From Pseudorasbora parva (Eukaryota; Chordata; Actinopteri; Cypriniformes; Gobionidae): 64,000 nucleotides of DNA. Positions 1 through 12,669 of the stretch are shown piece after piece. The translations under genes and the position numbers were made by a program. The notes beneath the pieces are model-generated. The model was not told where the DNA came from and did not search any database. It saw only the letters and a list, made by a program, of their open reading frames with translations. Numbering within the stretch: the stretch's first letter is position 1; each line of letters opens with the position of its first letter. Where the stretch lies: the NCBI RefSeq assembly GCF_024679245.1, contig NC_090188.1, forward strand, positions 38,144,992 to 38,208,991, written 5' to 3'.

Positions 1-1
1 C

Positions 2-1408
2 GGCATCCGCACATAACGACCCCAATAACGCCGAAAAGGCGGGCCAATTCGTCCCCAGAATTAGCGGATGCCGGAGGTGGGGACTAACCGCCACCTCAAC
101 ATTATGCTTTTTCCCCCTAAACTGTATCGTGACTGGGACAACCGGATATTCCACCACATCCCCGTGCACACACCGCACCTTAACCATGCGGCTTGTATCC
201 AATGCCCCAGGCTGCATCAGGCTTTGATGGATCGAGGTTTGGTTACATCCTGAATCCACCAAGGCCTGATATGTACCCCCCTTGATACTTACAGGAATTT
301 GGTACTCTCCTGCTTGATCGGGGGTGGTCCGCTGGACGTCCGGGATCCGGATCATTGTCCCGATGTCCATCCTCGGACATCGGTCCACAAAATGATCCGG
401 ATCACCGCACCGCCAGCAGGCCAGCCCAGGCTTACCCGCCACCCCTGCGGCGGGGAGTGGGTTGGAGGATGAGCGCGGAAAGGGGGCGGAACCAGAGCCA
501 TTGTCACCACCAGCCCCCAGTGGCCCCGCCTTTCTGGGCGGGACCCGCGAACTCCCAGACGGTCCAAGGCCCATCCCACCCCGGCCTCTGGGGGGGACGC
601 GAGGAGGGCCTGGAGGGCGGGACCTGGGGAGAGGGACAGGTCGAGAGAGAGAGAGAGAGGGGGGAGAGAGAGAGGGAGAAGTTAGTGGGGGTTCGCCGAC
701 CCCCGGGCACGCCACCAGGTGGTCCTCCGCCAGGTGGATGGCCGTCTCCAGCGACGTGGGCCGGTGGCACTGGACCCACTCGGCGGTCTTCCGGGGAAGC
801 CGAGTGATGAACTGCTCCAGCACCACCAGATCGACAACATGGTCCACGTCGCTGCCGCCGGCCAGCAGCCATCTGCGGCACTCGTCCCGGAGCTGTTGGG
901 CCAAGGCGAAGGGTCGACCGGCCTCACCCCACTCCAGGGAGCGGAAACGCTGGCGGTGTTGTTCTGGGGTCCGGCCGACCCGCTGAAGTATGGCCCGCTT
1001 CAGGTCGTCGTAGTCCAGGAGGTTCGCGACCGGTAGATGTTGCGCGGCCGCCTGGGCTTCGCCGGATAGAAGGGGGATGAGGCGCACCGGCCACTGTGCC
1101 CGGGGCCACCCGCAGGCCTCCGCGGCCTTCTGGAACAAATCGACGAAGGCCTCCGGGTCGTCTTCCGGCCCCATTTTCTGCAGGGGCACGTGCACCGGTG
1201 CGCTGGCCCGCCCAGCGGCCTCGGCGCGAACCTCCCGGTCCATCCAGCTCCGGAACCGCTCGCGGTCCTCTTGCTGGCCTTGGACGATCGCCTCGAAGCG
1301 GCGCTCCTGTTCAGTCCGAAGGTCCAGCAATGCCTGATGGTGTTCCTGGTGGAGGACCGCGAGGGAGTTGATGATATCCGCAAATGGCGAGGCGGAGGGC
1401 GTTGTCAT
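2..1408 (-). CDS. Gypsy (Gmr1-like) retrotransposon gag-protease, partial
   Basis: A single uninterrupted minus-strand frame of 469 codons runs from ATG at 1408 to the window edge, so pol is cut off. After a short N-terminus rich in Glu, Gln and Arg, residues ~95-230 resemble the capsid-derived SCAN fold (WPVRLIPLLSGEAQ, then LAQQLRDECRRWLLAG, then LEQFITRLP). A Gly/Pro/Ser-rich linker follows. A perfect CCHC zinc knuckle, CWRCGDPDHFVDRC, lies at residues 331-344. A retropepsin-like protease follows, with active site ALVDSGCN (DSG at 385-387) and the flap-distal ILGTNWP at about 450. Gag packages RNA and the protease cleaves the polyprotein. The published link between SCAN domains and Gmr1-like Gypsy gag is family knowledge. 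The LTR and primer-binding site lie directly upstream in the correct order. No stop or frameshift was seen, so the copy looks young. Start choice: first ATG after the primer-binding site; the frame is also open just upstream. Confidence 0.9.
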   Translation of the reverse strand, partial: MTTPSASPFADIINSLAVLHQEHHQALLDLRTEQERRFEAIVQGQQEDRERFRSWMDREVRAEAAGRASAPVHVPLQKMGPEDDPEAFVDLFQKAAEACGWPRAQWPVRLIPLLSGEAQAAAQHLPVANLLDYDDLKRAILQRVGRTPEQHRQRFRSLEWGEAGRPFALAQQLRDECRRWLLAGGSDVDHVVDLVVLEQFITRLPRKTAEWVQCHRPTSLETAIHLAEDHLVACPGVGEPPLTSPSLSPPSLSLSRPVPLPRSRPPGPPRVPPRGRGGMGLGPSGSSRVPPRKAGPLGAGGDNGSGSAPFPRSSSNPLPAAGVAGKPGLACWRCGDPDHFVDRCPRMDIGTMIRIPDVQRTTPDQAGEYQIPVSIKGGTYQALVDSGCNQTSIHQSLMQPGALDTSRMVKVRCVHGDVVEYPVVPVTIQFRGKKHNVEVAVSPHLRHPLILGTNWPAFSALLGSLCADA

Positions 1409-1432
1409 GGCGGCGGCGCTGTCCTGCTTCCT

Positions 1433-1450
1433 TCCCGGGTTTCGGCACCA
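1433..1450 (-). other. Primer-binding site for tRNA-Phe
   Basis: The + strand reads TCCCGGGTTTCGGCACCA, which matches the 3' end of vertebrate tRNA-Phe including CCA. On the minus strand this is the 18-nt site where tRNA-Phe would prime reverse transcription. It sits one base inside the LTR and 24 bases before the gag ATG. Confidence 0.85.
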
Positions 1451-1451
1451 G

Positions 1452-1820
1452 TGTAACAAGTTCGATAGAGTAAGGAAGGAAGAGGACACGGGGGTCGGCA
1501 GGACTGTTGATGCTTTTTATTTTCAAACTCAATCTCAACGTGCACACTTCAGTGTGTGTCTGTTTTCTCATATGCTCAGTCTCAGTTTCACTTCCGGGTC
1601 ACGCACTTCCGGGTTCCGGATAACTCAGGGTCTCGCATCAACAGTCCGACTCTCTCTCTTCCTGGTCTCCGGTTCCGCTGGTGTTTTATCCCGTCTCCGC
1701 GCTCATTACTAGAACAAGAGACAGGTGTTATTAATCTGCGTCCAACCCACTCACTTACCGCTCGTCCCGCGGCCCTCTCTCCCGCTGCAGACCTCGCTGA
1801 ACCACGCCCCCCTTGCCACA
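1452..1820 (-). mobile_element. 5' LTR of the Gypsy element
   Basis: Read on the minus strand, the 369-bp LTR begins TGTGGCAA and ends TTGTTACA, a TGT...ACA terminal pair. It carries a TATA-like GATAAAA (1683-1690) and a downstream AATAAA (1516-1521). These fit a U3 promoter and an R-region polyadenylation signal. The end next to 1451 abuts the primer-binding site. The 3' LTR is outside the window, so neither the target duplication nor LTR divergence can be checked. Confidence 0.85.
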
Positions 1821-4404
<2,584 letters not shown>

Positions 4405-4476
4405 GTCATAGGCGTTTACTAATTTTAAGACTTTTCCATAAAATTCTCTGACATTTCCATGACCATGGGAACCCTG
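4405..4476 (-). mobile_element. hAT-like transposon end fragment
   Basis: On the minus strand the segment starts CAGGGTTCCCATGGTCATGG and continues with a TGGAAA-type repeat. This resembles the terminus of a common fish hAT family (CAGGGTTCC end). No partner end was found nearby, so it is a solitary remnant or a misassignment. Confidence 0.35.
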
Positions 4477-4867
4477 TCTAAATGTAGGCCTTATGAAGAG
4501 TTTTTAGGGGTTTTGTAATGCATTTGTAACTGGCATTGACATACACTTCCTATGCCATGGATTATAATGAAGGCCATTTAACTGCTTGTTTGTTATGGTA
4601 CGCCTATCAAAGTATTTTCTGGACCTTTAATACACTGCGTACTGTGTAAATAGTGGCCTACTATGATATATTAGCCTACTATTTTATCCACGACATTATA
4701 AAAATAAAAGTGTTAAGTAAAAATGGGTAGCCTACAATTATTTTACCATTGCCAGCATCAACTTCAGAAAACTATCATCACATAGACCCGAGGTCTCTAG
4801 TGCTAGAGATGAGTTTGCTCACCTCCTCTGCTGTCTCCCTAATCCCAACAGCATTCCAACACTCCAG

Positions 4868-5150
4868 ACGATCAGCGAACGCGTCGCGTCGCGTCGGGAT
4901 TCCTGAGGATTACCCGGCGTGCCCCGCGGGAAAGATGGCGCTGAACGGGAGAAGATGGAGATAAACTTTATCTGAAATCTGGAAGAGCGGTTATCCACAC
5001 CTGCGATCCGTGGTAACACTTCAACTCCTCAACGAGCGACACCGGCGAGAGGACGCAGGATCGACGCTCGCTCTCGGCGGCGCGAGCGGAGCGATTTGAG
5101 CGGCCGTTAGCCAAGAGTGTTAGCCAGCGAGGAGAAGAAGGAAAAGCGGG
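4868..5150 (+). promoter_or_regulatory. CpG-island promoter
   Basis: About 36 CpG dinucleotides fall in roughly 280 bases, in striking contrast to the CpG-poor flanks. It begins with a short CGCGT repeat (4879-4895) and includes AAGATGGCG at 4932-4940, a YY1-type core motif common at TATA-less vertebrate promoters. No TATA box is obvious. Together with the splice donor at 5237 this points to a housekeeping or developmental gene transcribed rightward. The gene cannot be identified because no coding exon is visible. Confidence 0.65.
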
Positions 5151-5236
5151 CAAAGTTTATTCAGTTTGAGCAAGAGTCGAGACTGATCTACGCGGAACTC
5201 TGGGTTTAACTGCGGAAAATTCACTAGTGGCAGCAG
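4930..5236 (+). other. Probable non-coding first exon with splice donor
   Basis: GC-rich sequence ends at GGCAGCAG|GTAAGA, a near-consensus 5' splice site (intron begins at 5237). The exon contains stops in all + frames, so it should be 5' untranslated. It includes a 9-codon upstream frame (ATG at 4935, stop 4962-4964) that could damp translation. The left boundary is arbitrary because the transcription start is not visible. Inference: intron 1 may extend over most of the window, since no downstream exon could be recognised. Confidence 0.5.
4935..4964 (+). CDS. Upstream mini-ORF in the putative 5' UTR
   Basis: ATG GCG begins a nine-codon frame (MALNGRRWR) ending in TAA. The ATG overlaps a YY1-type AAGATGGCG motif and has a purine three bases upstream, giving fair Kozak context. 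Whether it lies within the transcript depends on the unknown start site. Confidence 0.25.
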   Translation: MALNGRRWR

Positions 5237-6328
5237 GTAAGAAGTTCATGAATATATACCATCGTAAGAGTAGTTAATTTTGCTCATGTGACGTTACTAT
5301 CAAATCTTATTTTCATATATTGTTGATAAACGCGGCCAGTCGCCGTTGAGATGAACTGATAAACACACCCTGTATAGTGCTGTGTTTAATCTCAACATCA
5401 AGCCAGACCTGTAAAATGCTTCCCGATCTACATATCCTCAAGGCACTGATCGAATAGCAGATTAGAGAAGGTTACTATTCTTAAAAGTGTCGATGTCAGG
5501 TGTTTTACGCGGATTTATTCAGTCATGGCCACGGACAGGCGAAAATAATCCCTTCGGCAATACAATCTGTGTAATGTGTGTTCTCCCTTCACATGGTTCG
5601 TGATTTAAACATACACATTTTTAATTTTTAAATGCCTTTTTGCTGTTCTGATCAGATATACTCATTATTAACAGATCCGGTTGTGCAACCGATCCTGTTA
5701 CGCGGTCTTCTTTAATAACTCGACCGTTTAGCGGCTTGATCTATGATGATGTCCTAAAGCGATGGGGATTAACGTTTTATTCACGTGTCCTAACATGAAA
5801 TAGTATAACTTGGCGGAATGCTACTAGGAGGAAAAAACGATGCGATATTTCGACGCATAGGCTACTCTGAGTTTATGCTGAAATAACTCGTCCATCATGG
5901 ACACACACACACACACAGGTAACCTGCGGTTATCAACCCTCCGGCTGTCACGAGCCTTACATCTTGCTTGACGATTAATTGTCATACAAATAATTGCGAT
6001 TGATGATTTAATTGTGTGGCTTGCTTGTTAATGTCGCTTGCAGCTTCAGGAAGTCATTTATTCACATCATTCTAGGTTTTTAATTAAAGTTTCCATGAAA
6101 TATTTTTTTTTTGGTGGGTTGGTATTTAAATATGATAGCATATCGGTTATCTATAAGCCATTGTGCTCCAAAACAATGACAAAATTTGCTTTTTTAGAAG
6201 ATGTAAGCATTCAAAACTTAGTCTCTCACTTCCACCAATATGGATAAATGGTTTTGATGACATCACTTTGCACATCAGATTTTCTGTCCAATCAAATGCT
6301 CTCTAGAATATGAAGCCCCACCCCCTAC
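5237..6328 (+). other. Putative start of intron 1
   Basis: Non-repetitive sequence follows the donor, with a short (AC)n near 5900. No second exon, terminal repeat or conserved motif was recognised. Confidence 0.4.
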
Positions 6329-6336
6329 ATTATAAC

Positions 6337-7992
6337 CAGGGCTTGACATTAGGTGTGTTCGACATCGGCTGCGGCTGGATGCATGCGATCGGCAAGAGTA
6401 GCCGAGTGCAGGCGGGGAGGAGCTGCAAACGGAGACGTGAAGTCGGACACTTTCTGCTTCCCGTGGTGACGCTTGCACTGCGTTTGCAAACTTTATCACA
6501 GCTGAAGTTAAATAAATGCAATATTTCTCAAATACACAGATGTTTCAAATGATATTTTCATTCAATACTTTATGTACTGTTTAATAAAGCGTCTATTTGG
6601 ACAAGATTAATGTTCAACATATAAACATACACTATCAATGAAGTGTTGTCCGCGGTTTTTATCAGTTTTAGTTTGATAAACATGATGATATAACAAATCG
6701 TGGCTACACGAAAAGAGGTTTTACTGTTATAAATAAATAATTTGGAGCATTAGCATAACGTAAGGTTTTAGAATAAACACGAAACGCACGTGTTTGCTGT
6801 CATGCGGTGAATCGGCCAATCGTGGATCAGCTGTGTCGTCATCAGAGCTCTTGCATCCACCTGCAGTCCCCCTTGAGAATCTGCAGCGGCTGCATCAGCC
6901 GGCTACTCTCGAATCGCTCTCGCGGTACTTTGTTGACATACGTCACAGACACGTGAAGTCGGCGCTGTCTCAAGTCGGACAACATTTCTAACCGGCATGC
7001 AGTGCTTCAAGTCAGCCGCCGATCGGTCTGCGCATCGCTAGGTGAAGTCGAACAAGCCTAATAACACCCGCCAAATGCGGACCCGTAGATTTCAGCTGTG
7101 GCGGGTACGGCAGCCACTCCCACTAGCCACTTTGGCTGGTTGAATATAATTTACAGCTAAATGAAATGCCAAGACTGTCGTATCACAAAATTGGCTACCA
7201 TTCAACTACAATTCTTTATACTTAGTGAAGGCGAGATAGGCGGAATCGCGCTGAATGACACACAACAAAACCGCTCTCTCGCGTGCGTGCTCTCTCTCTC
7301 TCTCTCTCTCGTGCGCACTCTGTCGCACGCGTGATCAGTTCTCAAATACACGCGCACACTGATGTCAAAATGTCCATCGCATGAACACTGTCAGTTATGG
7401 CTTAAGTGTACGTAAACAGGTGGGTAATAACTGGATATGTGTCACAAATATTACATCCATGCATTCAGCAGCCCAATTAAATACCTGTCTGTCATTAATG
7501 TTAATCAAACAACTACAGATGTTAAATAAATAAATAGGTATTAGTATCTGAATTTTTATTTTGTTTATATTAACTATTGTTTTTGTAATTTGCTTAGGGT
7601 ATTTTTTTAAATTATATATATATATATATATCCTAACTAAAATAACTCATAGCCTATCATATTACATTTCTCACATGAACCTATTATATTCTATTATAAT
7701 CTATTATATTGCCCACCCCTTGCCCACCTGCACATTCCAGCTGATATATAATGTTGTCTTGATTTGGGGGGGTCACTTTGCATTTGAAAGTTTGAAAGGG
7801 TTTTAAATCTTCTAAATCAAGTAAAATGATTCAAAGTCAAATAATTTACACATGCCAAAGTCAACTTTAAACATATACAATGTAATTTCCAAATAGCAAA
7901 ATTGTGGCCAGTGAAAATGCTGAGTGGCTAGTAACTTTGGAAAACCACTAGCCACGGTGGCTGGTGAGCAAAAAAGTTAATGTCAACCCCTG
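6337..7992 (+). mobile_element. hAT non-autonomous transposon, split by an insertion
   Basis: The terminal inverted repeats are CAGGGCTTGACATTA at the left and the complement of CAGGGGTTGACATTA at the right (14/15 match). They are flanked by a perfect 8-bp duplication ATTATAAC (6329-6336 and 7993-8000), diagnostic of hAT transposition. The interior has the typical ACCCGCCAAATGCGG and CTAGCCAC stretches of this fish family and no transposase. A second element occupies 6352-7058, immediately inside the left terminus. Confidence 0.88.
6352..7058. mobile_element. Nested TIR element inside the hAT
   Basis: The ends read GGTGTGTTCGAC on the left and, in complement, GGCTTGTTCGAC on the right. They are flanked by TTA and TAA. 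The family is GC-rich at its ends and AT-rich in the middle, with repeated GAAGTCGGAC-like words. The T/A-rich target suggests PIF/Harbinger or a TTAA-type element, but the duplication is imperfect. No transposase is present. Confidence 0.7.
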
Positions 7993-8001
7993 ATTATAAC
8001 T

Positions 8002-8555
8002 GTGCTGCGTTCCAGTTCATTTTTAATATGCCCTTCACTCGCGAACTTCCCTCCGTGTCGTTCACTCAGATGTGCGCCATTGCTTGCGTTGCATGCGTGT
8101 CCACTACAGGCGGAACCTTTGCAATGGACTGAACTGGAACGCCCTAAGCCCTTGATCTCTTGGAATCCATTATGGAGTGTATTTATTATTTTTTTCCCTT
8201 TATGGAATTGTTTAATGCAACATTCTATATGTATATGTGTATTTAGATTGTTTTAAATGTTTTGAAAAATATTTTAAATATCATAGAGTTGTTTGTGGTG
8301 GGGTAAATTAAACGCGATATGCGGTGACGTCACAATCGCGTTGCATTGTGGTATATGAAGCTGCCTGAAGTGTACATGTGATGTAGACTCGCTCCCTCGG
8401 TCAAAATCAAGAGAGCAAGGGTCTGTCCGTATAAACTTTCCTTGTCCACTTCATGAAGTGGAACGCACTTCAAAATGGTGGCGGGGATTCCCCCGAGGGG
8501 AAGTGCTTAGGGAAGCTCACAAGTGCGTGTCTAAAAGTGGAGTGGAACGCAGCAC
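8002..8555. mobile_element. Miniature TIR element, GTGCTGCGTTCCA ends
   Basis: The left end GTGCTGCGTTCCAGT is matched in inverted form on the right (TGGAACGCAGCAC). Sub-terminal motifs (GGAACGCCCTAAGCCC, AGTGGAACGCACTTC) repeat the terminal word. No clear target duplication could be fixed. It lies right next to the ATTATAAC duplication of the preceding hAT. No coding capacity. Confidence 0.65.
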
Positions 8556-9083
8556 TGGACTCTGAAGCTGGGGCTGAAAATGGTCACTTGTTCACACATT
8601 TACTGTTTTCTACATGGTGAATGGCACATAGTGCGCTAGGGGATTTATCAGACAGTGTAAATATGCTTTCCATTGGAGTGAATAAAGTCTGGTTTAGTGT
8701 CACGTGAAGCGTGCGCACAATCTGGTCTAGTCCAGAGTCTCAAAAGCTCAGAGCGGATCATATGTCGCAGACCAGAATAACATATCAGACACATTTAAAT
8801 TCTGTACAGAATGCTGTATTTTAAAGCAATATGGAGGAGAAACGGTTAGAGATTAGGAGGAAACTGCGGCTTTACAGAGATCAGCAGCTCGGGCTGAGCT
8901 GTGATATAAACTTAACGCTATTGCATCCACTTGTGGTCATCTTTTAATTCATTTGTGACAAAGCCAACCTAAATAGTATATTTTATTATTAACATATTTC
9001 TGCCATAATGGTTTACTTTAACGTGTAATTTTAAAGGGACAGTGTATCAAAAAACGTATTGTAGTTCCAAACTTAAAATACTT
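8556..9083. other. Unannotated DNA
   Basis: No gene or clear terminal repeat seen. A local inverted word (TCTGGTCTAG / CAGACCAGA) occurs near 8720-8770. Confidence 0.4.
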
Positions 9084-9743
9084 TTAAAGGGTTAGTTCAC
9101 CCAAAAATGAAAATTCTCTCATTAATTACTCACCTTCATGTCGTTCGACACCCGTAAGACCTCCGTTCATCTTTGGAAGACAGATGAAGATATTTTTGTT
9201 GAGATCCGATGGCTCAGAAAGGCCTTCATTGACACCAATGTCATTTCCTCTCTCAAGACCCATAAAGGCACTAAAGACGTCGTTACAAAGCCCATCTCAC
9301 TACAGCGGCTCTACTATCATTTTATGAAGACACAAGAATAGTTTTTGTGCGCAAAAAACAACAACTAAATAACGACTTATATAAGTGATTGATAGGTGAT
9401 GGGCCGATTTGAAAACAAAGATTCGAACGGTTATGAAGTGAATCGATTCAGGATTCGGATCGCCAATGTCACGTGATATCAGCAGTTTGACACGTGATCC
9501 GAATCATGAATCAATACGCTGATTCATAACCGTTCGAATCTTTGTTTTGATATCGGCCCATCACTATAAAAGTCGTTATTTAGTTTTTTTAACTATTCTC
9601 ATCGCTTCATAGGAAATGACATTGGTGTCAATGAAGGCCTTTCTGAGCCATCGGATCTCAACACTAATATCTTCATTTGTGTTCTGAAGATGAACGGAGG
9701 TCTGACGGGTGTCGGAATGACATGAGGGTGAGTAATTAATAAG
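9084..9743. mobile_element. Angel-like foldback miniature element, right arm truncated
   Basis: It starts at TTAA with the familiar AGGGTTAGTTCACCCAAAAA terminus. The left arm (9088 to ~9470) is repeated in inverted form at ~9495-9742, including ATTAATTACTCACC, AGACCTCCGTTCATCTT and GATTCGAACGGTTATGAA in both arms. The centre is near 9480, around CACGTGATATCAGC. The right arm lacks about 90 bp present in the left and is cut before its TTAA terminus, where another element begins. It could fold into a long hairpin. The 67-codon frame at 9138-9341 is a by-product. Confidence 0.8.
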
Positions 9744-9990
9744 AAAAGATCAAAGAACGGCAAAAAAGTAAGATGTGTTTGGAGTTTTGCCGACTGGATA
9801 CGGCAAAAGTTTAATCTGTCTACTAACGCCACTTCACCTTCTTCATTGCTCTGGTTGGTTGTAGCGCTATCCTATCGCATGCAGAGGGAGTTTGAAGGAC
9901 CAAACCGTTTATCCCGCCTCTCTGATTGAGCCCTGTCTATGATGAGTTTCCAGACCAAACATCTTGATGTGGGTCTGGCTTGTCAGGCTA
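9744..9990 (-). mobile_element. Truncated copy of the TAGCCTGACAAGCC transposon
   Basis: The right edge, read on the minus strand, is TAGCCTGACAAGCCAGACCC. The following ~240 bp closely match the complete copy at 58684-59091. The copy stops at the junction with the Angel arm, so only one end is present. Confidence 0.75.
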
Positions 9991-10650
9991 AGTTTGACGT
10001 ATAATGGTCAAAAAACATTTTCCATTACATAAACATTGAAATGAAGTGAAACCAGAGCGCTTTGCGTTCACTTGTAGACTTGTTGATACATCAGCATTTA
10101 AAAATGTATGTAGCCAGATGCAAATCTTTTTTTGGCCGTGTACATTGTGTTCAAACACAGAATGACATCATTTTATTTCATGGCAGATATACAGTATACA
10201 TCTGTAGCATATTTACTGTAGCAAAGTGAGTGCGCACAAATCACAAATCGTTATCACAAATACCTATTTAACTCAATAGCAGTGTAGCGCAAATTTTTGA
10301 TCAATGTACTTTTTGTGATCAATATTATCAATCTTTAAATATTCTAAAAATGTGTTATGATCTGTGCCATTTAAGAAATACAACTGAAGTTCATATCTAC
10401 TTATAGTAAAAGTAATCAAAAATGGTTTATTTGGTCGAGTTGTATGAGTGTCTTGAATATATATGCGGTAAAATGCTATCTTTAGAGTTCATCTGGTTTA
10501 ATTGTATGCGATAATGTTCAGTTTTACAGTTTTGCAACGTAATGCACAGGTCTATTTCAGTAGCTGTAGTGTTGATATAAGGTTGGAGCGTCACTAATCC
10601 AGCTCTGTTTAAAGTAGATCAGCATCCTAATGTCATTGACTTCTCTGACG
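9991..10650. other. Unannotated DNA
   Basis: Mixed unique-looking sequence. No exon, repeat terminus or promoter signal recognised. Confidence 0.4.
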
Positions 10651-10838
10651 CTGTCTCAATCCTGGTGAGCTGCCTACCTGGACAGCATGTTTCGGGCAGT
10701 GTAGGGTTGTTAGGGTCACTTCTGCGCACAGAAGTGAATGGGCAAGACGCTTCTGTTTGCATATTACTCAAAGTACTACCATGCTAGCGTTGGTCCTCTT
10801 TTTGTTAGTGTAGGCAGCTCACTAGTGTGAGACAAAGT
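10651..10838. mobile_element. Short foldback element
   Basis: The left arm CTCAATCCTGGTGAGCTGCC pairs with a right arm near 10808-10835 whose complement reads CTCACACTAGTGAGCTGCC. The arms are about 27 bp and enclose about 130 bp. This is the layout of a small MITE. No target duplication was confirmed. Confidence 0.5.
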
Positions 10839-11330
10839 CTCTGTGTTGGATGCCTCTCAGGGGAGGTCGAATGAACCGCAGTGTTTCAGTGTGTAATGCT
10901 TGCTTGATATGACAGCCTAGCTGCTCCCATACCTCCTCCCTTTTTATTGAGTGCACTTAAAGTGAGTTGATAAGTCATACATGCCTCAGCATTACTTACA
11001 GATGGGTTATGTCGATAAACAATTAGCAAAGTGCCGTTTGTTAAGAGCTGAACATGCTGCTGATCAGGGTTAAATGTTGGTCTTTATTGGGATTGTACAA
11101 CTAGCTAATTCAATGTAATTCTGGATATTGCAAATTTCATCTGGTCAATCCCGGGTTATTAATAATTGGTGTTATGGCTCCAGAAGATTAAATGTTGATG
11201 TTAAAGGGCTCTAGACTCATTCTTCTCACTGGTCTCTCTGGTGCGACTGTCTTTCTCAGTTGGTCGCACAAATGTAAAGTTTTGTGGCACCCTTGTTTTT
11301 ATATTAATCATAATGACCTTGTATGTTGAT
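10839..11330. other. Unannotated DNA
   Basis: No feature recognised. Confidence 0.35.
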
Positions 11331-11800
11331 TAGGGCTGGGCGATACAACGATAACGATAATTATCACAATATAATTTTCCTCGATAAAACGATAACAACA
11401 GGTCGATAAATTCTCGATATACGCGCTATGCGTAATGCTGCGCATGCGTATTGCAGACTGGGCTTCTGGGTGCTGCACGTGGTGATGTTTACAGTCTGTG
11501 GCTGACAAGCTTGGAGGATCGGAGTTAAGTGGAGCGATTAAAAATGAGCAATAGTGAAGAAAATGCAGCGCTCACGACCAGCTCGGAGGACACGGATATC
11601 GTTGACAAGTTAGTTCGCTCAACTTCAGTGGTTTGGAGATATTTTGGCGATCCCATCCGACATAAAACAGAGCGACGTGCGTGGGCTGCTTATCATAGGT
11701 TCACGTTCACCACACGGAATTTAATTATTAAACTGTCGTGTTTCTTCAAAGTTCTTCCATATAACATTGAGCCCAACACAGCGGTGAATCTACATTAACT
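11331..11800 (+). mobile_element. 5' part of an autonomous-type hAT element
   Basis: It starts with the terminus TAGGGCTGGGCGATA, shared with the complete hAT at 39841-41276. The sub-terminal region has the GATAACGATAATTATC-type repeats of that family. It runs into a transposase N-terminal remnant (11544-11660). No matching right end was found, so the right boundary is approximate. Confidence 0.65.
11544..11660 (+). pseudogene. hAT transposase N-terminus (BED-finger start), remnant
   Basis: The frame opens with an acidic leader (MSNSEENAALTTSSEDTD) and reaches STSVVWRYFG. That is the aromatic start of a BED zinc finger as found in fish hAT transposases and ZBED proteins. The expected Cys and His zinc ligands do not follow. 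The frame continues to 11798 but loses family resemblance after about residue 40. It is a broken, non-functional piece. Confidence 0.55.
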
Positions 11801-12661
11801 ACATTCACACACCGGCTTATTATCTTTTTAGTTGTAGTGGGTGACTTACAACAAGCTAACGTTACCAAACTATAATCACTAAAACATCGGACTTGTACAT
11901 CGCTATCATAATTGTTTGTCTTTGGTGATGTATTCATGACTCCGCATCGCCTGTATCAAAAGAGAAATAATGTCATCTTGTTGATGTGTCGTTTTATTGA
12001 TTTATATGCTGGTTTTGCGTTGATGTAAAGTTTGACATGACTAAAAGCTTGATGCAAAATATTTTAATCTGAACATTGCTTCCTACAGGCATAAATGTAA
12101 AAGAAAAATAATAATAAAATATTATCACATATAACATACTGTATAACAAAAGTATTATTGCCATGGGTGTTATTATTTTATTAAAGTAATATTTCCATGA
12201 CGACACGTGATCCACTTCACCACAGTGACAATAGCACTGTATGGAAGATGTACTATCGCTTTTTTATTTAGTTTTTCCTTTTCTATTCAAAATATTCACA
12301 AACTTGTTGGCTGTGTCATCAGCTACCTGATATTCTGATTCTCAAATACTCGAAGTGAACATGTTTTGTTGTTGAAAAATATAATTTTGTTAGTTAATCT
12401 ATAATGCGCGATGTGTGTGTCGCCATGTTAGTTTCGCAGAGAATCTGTTCTGTCAGATTTATAACACGTGAATTCATCCACTTCTCCTGAAATACATGAA
12501 AGTAAGGGACTGGTAGTGAGTGTTTATCTGATATGAAAATATCACGTCTTCAATGGATTGTTATTGCCGCTTCTATTGACACTACTGTATATTTTACTAA
12601 CTATTAATGTATTGTCTTGCTAGTACTTCTGTATTTAAATGGTTGAAATGTAAAATAAAAC
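11801..12661. other. Probable transposon-derived DNA
   Basis: No termini identified. A stretch near 12470-12510 (TCATCCACTTCTCCTGA) recurs twice at about 41630 and 41790, so part of this interval is a dispersed repeat. Otherwise nothing recognised. Confidence 0.35.
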
Positions 12662-12669
12662 GTGGTTGT

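Noticed and set aside
355..1383. Several long frames on both strands over the gag region
   Set aside because: They are GC-rich shadow frames of the gag-protease frame, which alone carries the CCHC knuckle, DSG site and SCAN-like motifs.
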